Shown piece by piece: positions 34,085-41,678 of a DNA stretch of 64,000 nt. The first letter of the stretch is position 1. Each line of letters opens with the position of its first letter. The notes under the pieces were generated by a model. The model saw nothing but the letters and a program-made list of their open reading frames with translations, was not told the DNA's origin and made no database searches. The stretch comes from Streptomyces alfalfae. Its GTDB lineage: Bacteria > Actinomycetota > Actinomycetes > Streptomycetales > Streptomycetaceae. The stretch lies in NCBI RefSeq assembly GCF_004127445.1, contig NZ_QEXM01000057.1, forward strand, positions 310,001 to 374,000, in the 5' to 3' direction. Made by a program: the position numbers and the translations under genes.

Positions 34085-35901
34085 CCGACACCCTGCACTC
34101 CGAGTTCATCGAGCAGGCCGTCAAGAACCCCGCCGCCCCCGCGGTCTACTCCGACGCGGGCGTCATGACCTACGGCGAACTCGACGAGCGCTCCCGCGCC
34201 CTCGCCGAACGCCTCGTCACCGACGGCGCGGGACCCGGCGTCCCCGTCGGCATCTGCGTGGAGCGCACCCCCGACCTGCTCGTCGCCCTCCTCGCCACGC
34301 TGCGCGCCGGCTCCTGCTACGTGCCCCTCGACCCCGACTACCCCGCCGAACGCCTGGCGTTCATGGTCCGGGACAGCGGCACCCGGCTGCTGCTGACCAC
34401 ACCCGCCTCCCGGGCCAACTGTCCGGCCGGGCCGACCGTGGTCGTGCTCGACGAGAGCGTGCGGACCGAACCCGGCGAGCGGCCCGTGCCGGTCGTGCCC
34501 GAGGACACCGCGTACATCATCTACACCTCCGGCTCCACCGGCCGCCCGAAGGGCGTCGCCATCCACCACCCGGGCTGCGTCGCGATGCTGGCCGAGCTGG
34601 ACCGGGTCTTCGAGGGCTGCGACCTGAGCGGCGTCTCGGCGGCGAGTTCGGTCTGCTTCGACATGTCCGTGATGGAGATCTTCGGCGCGCTGTGCCGCGG
34701 CGGGGCGGTCGTGCTCGTGCAGAGCGCCGTCCACCTGCCGGAGAGCCCGTACGCCGACAGGATCACGCACCTCAACGCCGTCCCCTCGGTGATGAACGGG
34801 CTGCTCGACGCCGGATACCTGCCGCCCCGCGTCCGCACGATCGTGTTCGGCGGCGAGCCCCTGCGGCGCAAACTGGTGGACCGGGCGTACGCGGAGACCG
34901 GCGCCGACCGGGTCTTCAACGCCTACGGGCCCACCGAGGGAACCGTCTTCTGCTCGTTCGGGCTCGTCCCGAGGGACGGCGCCGGTGAGCCGACGCTCGG
35001 CCTGCCGTCGGCCCACGCCCGCGCCTACGTGCTCGACGAGGACAGGCGGCGGCTGCCGGCCGGAGTCCCCGGAGAGCTGTACATCGGCGGCGCCGGCCTG
35101 GCCCACGGCTATGTCAACCGGCCGGAGACCACGGCCGAGCGGTTCCTGCCCGACCCGTTCGTGGACGGTGAGCGCATGTACCGCACGGGTGATGTGGTCA
35201 CGCTCACCGAGGACGGCGAACTCCGCTTCGGCGGCCGCACCGACCACCAGGTCAAGCTGCGCGGCTACCGCATCGAGCTGGAGGAGGTCGAGGCCCGCCT
35301 GACCGGCTGCCCCGAGGTCAGGGAGGCCGCCGCCGTCGTCCGCGGCAACCGGCTGATCGGCTACGTCGTGCCGGAGGGCGACGCCGGCGACGACGTCCGG
35401 CTCGACGCCGCTCTCCAGTCCACCGTCAACGGCAGGCTCGCCACCGAACTGCCCGACTACATGGTGCCGGCGACGCTCGTGTTCCTGCCCGCCCTTCCGC
35501 TCGCGCCCGGCGGGAAGCTCGACCGCGCCGCGCTGCCCGAACCGCCGGCCGCCGGCGCCGACGCCCCCATGACGGCCGCGAGCACACCGACCGAGGTGGC
35601 GCTCGCGGAGATCTGGGGCCAGCTCCTCGACCTCGAACCCGCGGGCATCGACGTCAAGGCCGCCTTCTACGACCTCGGCGGCGACTCGCTGCTCCTCGTC
35701 CGCCTCGCCCGACTGATGACCAGGCGGTTCGGCCGCCGCGTCCGCGTGCCCGACCTGTTCAGCTTCCGTGACATCGCCTCCCTCGGCCGCTGGCTCGACG
35801 AGGAGAGCGGGGCCACCCCCGAGGTGGTCACCTCCGCCCGCCGCCGCGCCAACACCCGCCGCGCCGCGCTGCGGGGCCGCGCCGCCTCGAACGGCAGCTG
35901 A
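34081..35901 (+). CDS. lctB: NRPS module, adenylation-PCP
   Basis: Two-domain NRPS of 606 aa that activates one amino acid and holds it on its carrier protein for the upstream C domain. Core motifs are YTSGSTGRPKG (A3), NAYGPTE (A5), YRTGD (A7) and the A10 lysine in PGGKLDR (K479). The PCP serine is S536 in LGGDSLL. The specificity residues read by eye are D-M-M-N-V-G-A-V-F plus K; this matches no code I know, though a small aliphatic substrate such as leucine would fit a lactacystin-type product. The GTG start overlaps the preceding stop by four bases. No MbtH-like helper gene is visible in the cluster. There is no thioesterase. Confidence 0.85.
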   Translation: MTDTLHSEFIEQAVKNPAAPAVYSDAGVMTYGELDERSRALAERLVTDGAGPGVPVGICVERTPDLLVALLATLRAGSCYVPLDPDYPAERLAFMVRDSGTRLLLTTPASRANCPAGPTVVVLDESVRTEPGERPVPVVPEDTAYIIYTSGSTGRPKGVAIHHPGCVAMLAELDRVFEGCDLSGVSAASSVCFDMSVMEIFGALCRGGAVVLVQSAVHLPESPYADRITHLNAVPSVMNGLLDAGYLPPRVRTIVFGGEPLRRKLVDRAYAETGADRVFNAYGPTEGTVFCSFGLVPRDGAGEPTLGLPSAHARAYVLDEDRRRLPAGVPGELYIGGAGLAHGYVNRPETTAERFLPDPFVDGERMYRTGDVVTLTEDGELRFGGRTDHQVKLRGYRIELEEVEARLTGCPEVREAAAVVRGNRLIGYVVPEGDAGDDVRLDAALQSTVNGRLATELPDYMVPATLVFLPALPLAPGGKLDRAALPEPPAAGADAPMTAASTPTEVALAEIWGQLLDLEPAGIDVKAAFYDLGGDSLLLVRLARLMTRRFGRRVRVPDLFSFRDIASLGRWLDEESGATPEVVTSARRRANTRRAALRGRAASNGS

Positions 35902-35937
35902 GTCACCCCCGACCCGAGACGAAGCAGGAGCCCTTCC

Positions 35938-37722
35938 ATGACCGAAAGCCCCGAGCAGGACTACGACCCGGGTGACGTCGCCGTCATCGGCATGTCCCTG
36001 CGAGCGCCCGGCGCCCGCACCAAGGAGCAGTTCTGGGACAACCTCGTCCACGGCAGGGAGTCCGTGTCGTTCCTCGCCAAGGACGACATCCACGTCGACG
36101 AGACCCTGATCCACAGTCCCTTCTATGTGCGGGCCTGCGGTGTGCTCGACACGTACGACAAGTTCGACCCGTCGGTGTTCGGCATCAGCGACCGGATGGC
36201 GGCCGCGATGACCCCGGAGAACCGGCTCTTCCTGGAGAGCGCCTGGGAGGCATTCGAGGACGGCGGCTACGACCCCGAGCGGGTCGGCTGCGAAGTGGGC
36301 GTCTACGGCGCCAACAACCCGCAGACCGCCGCGCTCTACAGCTCCCCGCCCGACCGTGTGTCGGTCGGCCCCGAGGCGATCGAGGCCAGCCTGGCGTGGT
36401 CGCCGGACACCATGACGTCCAACGCGCTGTACTACATGGGCCTGACCGGCGAGGCCGTCACCGTCGCCGCGGTCTGCGCGGGCTTCCACTACGCGGTGCA
36501 CCTGGCCTGCCAGTCACTGCTGCTCGGCCAGACCGACATGGCGGTGGCCGGCGGTTCCATGGTCCGACTCCCGCACCCCCGCGGCCACCTGTGGGAGGAG
36601 AACCGCGTCCTCTCCAAGGACGGCCACTGCCGCCCGTTCGACGCCAACGGCACGGGCACCGCCCTGTCCAGCGGCGTCGTCACGGTGCTGCTCAAGCCGG
36701 TCGCCCAGGCCGTCGCCGACCGCGACCACGTCTACGCCGTGGTCAAGGGCTCGGCCGTCAACAACAACGGCGTCAGCGCGATGGCCTACGGCCTCGCCCA
36801 GCCCGAGCGCCTGAGCGCGTGCATCGCCAACGCCATGGAGGTCGGCGGAGTCACCCCGGACACGGTCTCCCTGTACGAGGCCAACGGGCTCGGCATGCCG
36901 ATGACCGACGAACTGGAGGTGCACGCGGCGAGCATGGCGTTCGGCAAGCAGACCGCCACCACCTCGATCGGCGGCGTCAAGGGCAACGTCGGCCACGGCG
37001 GTGTGGTCTCCGGCGGCTTCGGCGCGATCAAGGCCGCGCTCGCCCTGCACCACAAGACGCTGCCCGCGACGATCAACCTCACGGAGGTCAACGAAGACCT
37101 CGACTTCCCCAGCACCCCCTTCGTGCCGCAGATCGAGACGGCCGACTGGGGGACGGAAGCGGGCATCCGCCGCGCCGGCATCACCTCGATCGGCGGCGGT
37201 GGCTACAACGCCCACCTCGTCCTCGAAGAGGCCCCGGCGGTCGCGGAGCGCGCACCCGAGGCCGAGGGCAGGCCGCGCATCGCCACCCTCTCCGCCCTGG
37301 ACGACGAGGCCCTGGCACGCCAGCGGGCGCGGCTGAAGGACCGGCTGGTCGCCGACCCCGGCCTGCGGCTCGACGACGTCTGCTTCAGCCTCAACCTCGG
37401 CCGCAAGGTGATGGCCCGCCGCTGGGCGGCCGTCGTCCGCAGCCGCGCGGAGCTGATCGCGGCCCTGTCGGGGGACGCCACGGGCGGGCAGGTCACCGAG
37501 ACCGCCGCCGCGCCGCGCGCGGACGCCTCCTCCTTCCCGCGCAACGACCACGGGATCGTGTGCGCCGCCACGGACGCCGACGCGCTGGCCGGTGTCGCCG
37601 CCGCCTGGGTCACGGGGCAGCAGGTGGACTTCGCCTCCCTGCACCAGGGGGAGGACAGCCACCGCGTGCCGCTGCCGACCTATCCCTTCCAGCCGCGCCG
37701 GTTCTGGCGCACGGACTGGTGA
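35938..37722 (+). CDS. lctC: Stand-alone ketosynthase-like cyclase with altered triad
   Basis: KS-fold protein of 594 aa with no AT or ACP. The nucleophile is kept (C180 in AAVCAGFHY) and so is the second histidine (H353 in NVGHGG). The first histidine of the usual EAHGTGT motif is replaced: EANGLGM, N316. A KS-to-AT-type linker remnant and LPTYPFQ tail close the protein. The closest functional model is SalC of salinosporamide biosynthesis, a KS homologue that builds the gamma-lactam-beta-lactone and releases the product; the lactacystin cluster has a similar cyclase. Lack of a thioesterase in the preceding NRPS supports this release role. The ATG follows AGGAG, 36 bases after the NRPS gene. 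Confidence 0.82.
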   Translation: MTESPEQDYDPGDVAVIGMSLRAPGARTKEQFWDNLVHGRESVSFLAKDDIHVDETLIHSPFYVRACGVLDTYDKFDPSVFGISDRMAAAMTPENRLFLESAWEAFEDGGYDPERVGCEVGVYGANNPQTAALYSSPPDRVSVGPEAIEASLAWSPDTMTSNALYYMGLTGEAVTVAAVCAGFHYAVHLACQSLLLGQTDMAVAGGSMVRLPHPRGHLWEENRVLSKDGHCRPFDANGTGTALSSGVVTVLLKPVAQAVADRDHVYAVVKGSAVNNNGVSAMAYGLAQPERLSACIANAMEVGGVTPDTVSLYEANGLGMPMTDELEVHAASMAFGKQTATTSIGGVKGNVGHGGVVSGGFGAIKAALALHHKTLPATINLTEVNEDLDFPSTPFVPQIETADWGTEAGIRRAGITSIGGGGYNAHLVLEEAPAVAERAPEAEGRPRIATLSALDDEALARQRARLKDRLVADPGLRLDDVCFSLNLGRKVMARRWAAVVRSRAELIAALSGDATGGQVTETAAAPRADASSFPRNDHGIVCAATDADALAGVAAAWVTGQQVDFASLHQGEDSHRVPLPTYPFQPRRFWRTDW

Positions 37723-37724
37723 CC

Positions 37725-38957
37725 ATGAGCGCACCGGCACTGGACACCAGGGACCTGGGCGACCCCGACACCTTCACCGGCCACGGCCTCGACGCGTTCT
37801 GGCGCACCCTGCGGGACACCGCCCCGGTGCACTGGAACCCGCCCGCCGGCGGCCGCAAGGGGTTCTGGGTGCTCACCCGCCACGACGACATCATGACCAC
37901 CTACCGCGACGACACGCACTTCACGTCGGAGCGCGGCAACGTCCTGGTCACCCTCCTGGAGGGCGGCGACGCCGGGGCCGGCCGCATGCTGGCCGTCACC
38001 GACGGCCACCGCCACCACGAGCTGCGCAAGATCCTGCAGCGGGTGCTCTCGCCCCGGGTGCTCGACGAGGTCGCGGGGACGGTACGGGTCAACACCCGGC
38101 AGTGGATACGGGAGGCGGTCGAGACCGGCGGCTGCGACTTCGCCGAGGAGATCGCGAGCCGCATCCCGATGACGACGATCTCGAATCTGCTCGGAGTGCC
38201 CGGACAGGACAGGGAGTTCCTGCTCGGGCTGACCAAGACCGCCCTGTCGACCGATGACGAGGACGTCGACGAGGTCGACTCCGAGATGGCCCGCAACGAG
38301 ATCCTGATGTACTTCATGGACCTCGTGGAGGAGCGGCGCGAGGCGCCCGGCGACGACGTGATCAGCATGCTCGTCGCCAGCTCCATCGACGGCGTGCCGC
38401 TCTCCGACGAGGACGTGGTGCTCAACTGCTACAGCCTGATCATCGGGGGCGACGAGACCAGCCGCCTCACGATGATCGACGCCGTCCACACGCTCGCCGC
38501 CGAGACCGAGCAGTGGAGGCGGCTCAAGGCGGGCGAGGTGTCGGTCGACACCGCCGTGGACGAGGTGCTGCGCTGGGCGTCGCCCACGATGCACTTCGGA
38601 CGCAGCGTCGTCCGCGAGACCGAACTGCACGGCGTACGGCTGCGACCGGGCGAGATCGTCACGCTCTGGCACGCCTCGGGCAACCGCGACGAGCGGGTCT
38701 TCGAGCGGCCCGAAGTGTTCGACCTCGGCCGCACCCCCAACAAGCACCTGGCCTTCGGCTACGGCCCGCACTTCTGCGTCGGCTCCTATCTCGCGAAGGT
38801 CGAGATCGCCGAACTGCTCATGGCGCTGCGGGACTTCACCACCGGATTCGAGCGGACCGGCGAGGCCCCGCGCATCCGGTCCAACTTCCTGACCGGGTTC
38901 TCGGCGCTGCCGGTGCGGTTCCTGCCCGACCGCTCGGGACTGAAGGAGGGCGAGTGA
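37725..38957 (+). CDS. lctD: Cytochrome P450 hydroxylase of the beta-lactone cluster
   Basis: Class I bacterial P450 of 410 aa with all catalytic motifs. The I-helix is GGDETS, the K-helix ExxR is EVLR, and the haem loop is FGYGPHFCVGS (C351). By analogy to SalD and its lactacystin counterpart it would hydroxylate the side-chain beta-carbon of the carrier-bound amino acid before cyclisation. The ATG at 37725 was chosen; an in-frame GTG at 37719 overlaps the preceding stop as GTGA and is an equally plausible coupled start. No ferredoxin or reductase gene is adjacent. The stop overlaps the formyltransferase start (TGATG). Confidence 0.87.
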   Translation: MSAPALDTRDLGDPDTFTGHGLDAFWRTLRDTAPVHWNPPAGGRKGFWVLTRHDDIMTTYRDDTHFTSERGNVLVTLLEGGDAGAGRMLAVTDGHRHHELRKILQRVLSPRVLDEVAGTVRVNTRQWIREAVETGGCDFAEEIASRIPMTTISNLLGVPGQDREFLLGLTKTALSTDDEDVDEVDSEMARNEILMYFMDLVEERREAPGDDVISMLVASSIDGVPLSDEDVVLNCYSLIIGGDETSRLTMIDAVHTLAAETEQWRRLKAGEVSVDTAVDEVLRWASPTMHFGRSVVRETELHGVRLRPGEIVTLWHASGNRDERVFERPEVFDLGRTPNKHLAFGYGPHFCVGSYLAKVEIAELLMALRDFTTGFERTGEAPRIRSNFLTGFSALPVRFLPDRSGLKEGE

Positions 38958-39652
38958 TGAACATCTACGTCTCGGGGCAGGGAGCGTTCGCGGTGCAGGT
39001 CGCGGACGCGCTGCTCGACGAGGGGCACAAGATCCTCGGTGTGGCCGCGCCCCGGCTGCGCAAAGGACGGACCGACGAGAGCGACGCCATGTCCTGGGAC
39101 CGCCTGCGGGCCTGGGCCTACCCCAGGGACATCGCCTGGACGGACTCGGCCGAGCTGCGCGCGATGCACGTGCCGGACGGCGTGGACATCATCATCGCCG
39201 CCCACTCGCACGCCTTCCTCGGCCGTCACACGCGAGCCAGGGCCGCCGTCGCCACCATCGGCTACCACCCCAGCCTGCTGCCGCTGCACCGTGGCAGGGA
39301 CGCGATCCGGTGGACGGTCCGCGACGGCGACAAGGTGACGGGCGGCAGCGTCTACCACCTCACCGAGCGCACCGACGCGGGGCCGCTCGCCGCCCAGGAG
39401 CACCTGTTCGTGCCCCCGGGCTCGACCGCGCAGAGCCTGTGGCGCGATCACCTGGCGCCGCTCGGTGTGCGGCTGCTGCTCAGGGTGGTCGCCGACCTCG
39501 CCGAGGGACGGCGGATCGAGGTCCCCCAGGACGAGGAACTGGCGACCTGGGAGCCCGCGATGGGAGCGCCGCCGCTGTTCAAGCCCGAACTCATCGCGCT
39601 GCCGGGGACGGCCCAGGTCAACGGGAGCAGGTGGGCGCTGCACACGCGGTGA
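38957..39652 (+). CDS. lctF: Formyltransferase-like protein, likely starter-unit supplier
   Basis: Formyl-tetrahydrofolate-dependent transferase fold of 231 aa, resembling methionyl-tRNA and GAR formyltransferases but lacking an Fmt C-terminal RNA-binding domain. The HPSLLPLHRGRDAIRW motif is present. The usual catalytic triad Asn-His-Asp is only partly kept: His104 and Asp140 are in place, but the Asn position is Gly102 (GYH instead of NIH). In the lactacystin pathway a formyltransferase is reported to make formyl-CoA as the one-carbon starter for AT1, and the same role fits this cluster. Translation is coupled to the P450 gene (TGATG, with AAGGAGG upstream). A strong hairpin overlaps the stop. 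Confidence 0.8.
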   Translation: MNIYVSGQGAFAVQVADALLDEGHKILGVAAPRLRKGRTDESDAMSWDRLRAWAYPRDIAWTDSAELRAMHVPDGVDIIIAAHSHAFLGRHTRARAAVATIGYHPSLLPLHRGRDAIRWTVRDGDKVTGGSVYHLTERTDAGPLAAQEHLFVPPGSTAQSLWRDHLAPLGVRLLLRVVADLAEGRRIEVPQDEELATWEPAMGAPPLFKPELIALPGTAQVNGSRWALHTR

Positions 39653-39691
39653 GACCGGGCGCTCCCGAGGCCGGGCCTCGCGCCCGGTCTC
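39651..39691. terminator. Bidirectional terminator between lctF and lacI
   Basis: A perfect 12-bp stem, GAGACCGGGCGC (39651-39662) with GCGCCCGGTCTC (39680-39691), encloses a second self-complementary stretch CGAGGCC/GGCCTCG. The outer arms include bases of the stop codons of both converging genes. It marks the end of the biosynthetic operon. Confidence 0.8.
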
Positions 39692-40694
39692 AGGCCGTCC
39701 CGCGCCGCACCAGGCGGTGCGGGACGACCAGTTCCTGCGGCGGGACGGCGTTCCCGGGGCTGTATACGCGGTCGGCCAGACACTGGAGGGACCGCTCGGC
39801 GATCTGCGGCTTGTCCGGGGAGACGGTGGTCAGGGGCGGGTGACTGTAGCGGCCGTCCTCGATGTCGTCGAAGCCGACGATCGCGATGTCCTCGGGCACG
39901 CGCAGGCCCCGCTCGTGCGCCACGTGCAGGGCGCCCAGGGCGAGTTCGTCGCTGAAGGCGAACACGGCGTCCGGTTCGGTGGGCCCGTCGAGGAGCCCCG
40001 CCATGGCCCGCGCGCCGTCCGCCCGGTGCAGTGCGGCGACGGAGCGCTGGGCGGCGGACGGGTGGGGGAGCCCGGCGCGGTCGAGGGCGCGGCGGTAGCC
40101 CTCGGCACGCAGCCGGGCGGTGCCGTTGCGCAGCTGGGGCTGGAGGCCGATGGCGGCGATGCGGCGGCGCCCGATGCCGACGAGGTGAGTGGTGGCCTCG
40201 TCGGCGGCGGCGACGTTGTCCACGGCGACGCGGTCCGCCGCGCCCTGCGGTCCGCGCTCGCCGAGCAGCACGAGCGGGACGGCCGGCGCCGTCGCCGCCA
40301 GCTCGGCGGGGTCCAGGGCCCAGGGGCTGATGATGAGGCCGTCGACCACGCGCCCGCCGCCCTGGGCGAGCAGGCGTCGCTCGGCGTCGGCGTCGCCCCG
40401 GGTCTGGTCGATGACCACGGTCCAGGAGCGGCGCTGGGCCTCGTCCACCAGGAGCCCGGCGAGTTCGCCGAAGTACGGTGAGTGCAGTTCGGGGATGGCG
40501 AGGCCGATGATGCCGGTACGGCCGGCGCGCAGGCTGCGGGCGGCGAGGTTGGGGCGGTAGCCCAGCTCGTCGATGGCCTCCTGGACCCGCTGCCGGGTCT
40601 CGGGCGCCACGGAGGCGGAGCCGCTGACGACGTTCGACACGGTGCGCACGGAGACGCCCGCTCGGGCTGCCACATCCTTCAGACGACTGCTCAC
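39690..40694 (-). CDS. LacI-family transcriptional regulator
   Basis: Repressor of 334 aa with an N-terminal LacI helix-turn-helix and hinge (LKDVAARAGVSVRTVSNVVSG, then YRPNLAARSLRAGRTG). A periplasmic-binding-protein-like sensor domain follows, ending in FDDIEDGRYSHPPLTTV. The GTG start at 40694 follows AAGGATG. It is divergent from the PhyH dioxygenase/sugar porter pair, and overlapping TGCAA palindromes lie between them, so it most likely represses that pair and itself in response to a sugar or cyclitol. It converges with the end of the lct-type operon but is probably unrelated to it. Confidence 0.9.
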   Translation of the reverse strand: MSSRLKDVAARAGVSVRTVSNVVSGSASVAPETRQRVQEAIDELGYRPNLAARSLRAGRTGIIGLAIPELHSPYFGELAGLLVDEAQRRSWTVVIDQTRGDADAERRLLAQGGGRVVDGLIISPWALDPAELAATAPAVPLVLLGERGPQGAADRVAVDNVAAADEATTHLVGIGRRRIAAIGLQPQLRNGTARLRAEGYRRALDRAGLPHPSAAQRSVAALHRADGARAMAGLLDGPTEPDAVFAFSDELALGALHVAHERGLRVPEDIAIVGFDDIEDGRYSHPPLTTVSPDKPQIAERSLQCLADRVYSPGNAVPPQELVVPHRLVRRGTA

Positions 40695-40747
40695 CGCGCC
40701 ATCCTTTCATGCGACGTCCGTCACGGAATCGGTGACCCGCCGGGTAT

Positions 40748-40772
40748 TGCAACGTTGCATTCAACGATGCAA
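40748..40772. promoter_or_regulatory. LacI-type operator
   Basis: TGCAACGTTGCA (40748-40759) is a perfect 12-bp palindrome centred on CG, the hallmark of LacI-family operators. It overlaps a second inverted repeat TTGCAT-6-ATGCAA (40755-40772). Both lie in the 114-base gap between divergent lacI and phyH genes. Confidence 0.75.
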
Positions 40773-40808
40773 TCTGTGGGCGGAAGCTCTGCTTGCAAGG
40801 AGGCAAGG

Positions 40809-41678
40809 ATGACTGTGTCCGAATGCCCCGGTGTGCACGTCTTTCCCGGAGTGAGCGCCGCCGACCTGGACGTCGACGTGGCGCAGGACGTGGCGAACCT
40901 GTACGAGGACGGCATCACCGCGCGGAAGGGAGCCTTCTCCGAGGAGTGGGCCGACCGGCTGCGCGAGGACATCGAGACCGCTTTCGCGGAGGCGCGCGCC
41001 CGGCCCGGCGGCGCCGTGGGACGCGGCCCCCACCGCTACTACGTGGAGATCCACCCCGAACAGCTGCGCGGCTTCGTCGACCTCGTCGACCACCCGTGGG
41101 TCCGCTCGGTGGCCACCGCCGTCCTCGGCCCCGACTACCGCATCGTCGAGCTCGGCTTCGACGTCCCGCTCGAAGGCGCGGTGAACCAGCCGTGGCACCG
41201 CGACTTCCCCATCCCCGAAGAGACGCGCACCGAACGCCGGCTGACCTCCCTGGCCTTCAACGTCACCGCCGTCGACACCGCGGAGGACATGGGCCCCTTC
41301 GAGATCGCGCCCGGCACCCAGTGGGACGACGGACCGGACTTCGGGCACGGCATGTTCCCGCCCCGCGCGTCCTACGGCCGCTACCAGGAGCGCGCCGTGC
41401 GCAAGTACCCGCAGCGCGGCGACATCTCCGCCCGTACCGCCCTCACCATCCACCGCGGCACGAAGAACGAGTCGGCCAGGGCGAGGCCCGTCCTCGTCCT
41501 CGGCCTCGACGGACCCGAGGCCGACAACGCCGCCCGCCACGACACCGCCGTCACCCGCGGCTACTGGGCGGCGCTGCCCGAACGGGTACGCCACCACCTG
41601 CGCTGCCCGGTCGTCGACGCGCTGACGCCCCTCACGCAGAAGCACACCATCGAGGGACTGGTCATGGGCGATGCCTGA
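40809..41678 (+). CDS. Phytanoyl-CoA dioxygenase (PhyH) family protein
   Basis: Predicted Fe(II)/2-oxoglutarate-dependent oxygenase of 289 aa. The metal triad is visible as His and Asp in WHRDFP and a distal His in IHRGTKN, with a downstream Arg (ARARPVLVLG) for the co-substrate. Members act on varied small molecules, including sugars, cyclitols and natural products. The ATG at 40809 follows AAGGAGG. It overlaps the sugar porter gene by eight bases, so the imported compound may be its substrate. Control by the divergent LacI regulator is likely. Confidence 0.8.
   Translation: MTVSECPGVHVFPGVSAADLDVDVAQDVANLYEDGITARKGAFSEEWADRLREDIETAFAEARARPGGAVGRGPHRYYVEIHPEQLRGFVDLVDHPWVRSVATAVLGPDYRIVELGFDVPLEGAVNQPWHRDFPIPEETRTERRLTSLAFNVTAVDTAEDMGPFEIAPGTQWDDGPDFGHGMFPPRASYGRYQERAVRKYPQRGDISARTALTIHRGTKNESARARPVLVLGLDGPEADNAARHDTAVTRGYWAALPERVRHHLRCPVVDALTPLTQKHTIEGLVMGDA

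Noticed and set aside
33991..36501. 836-codon minus-strand ORF opposite the NRPS and KS genes
   Set aside because: Shadow frame with Val/Gly/Arg/Asp repeats and no family similarity; the plus strand is fully explained.
35938..37722. Fragment of a modular PKS or inactive KS pseudogene
   Set aside because: The gene is full length with its own ribosome site, retains Cys180 and His353, and sits where SalC-type cyclases occur.
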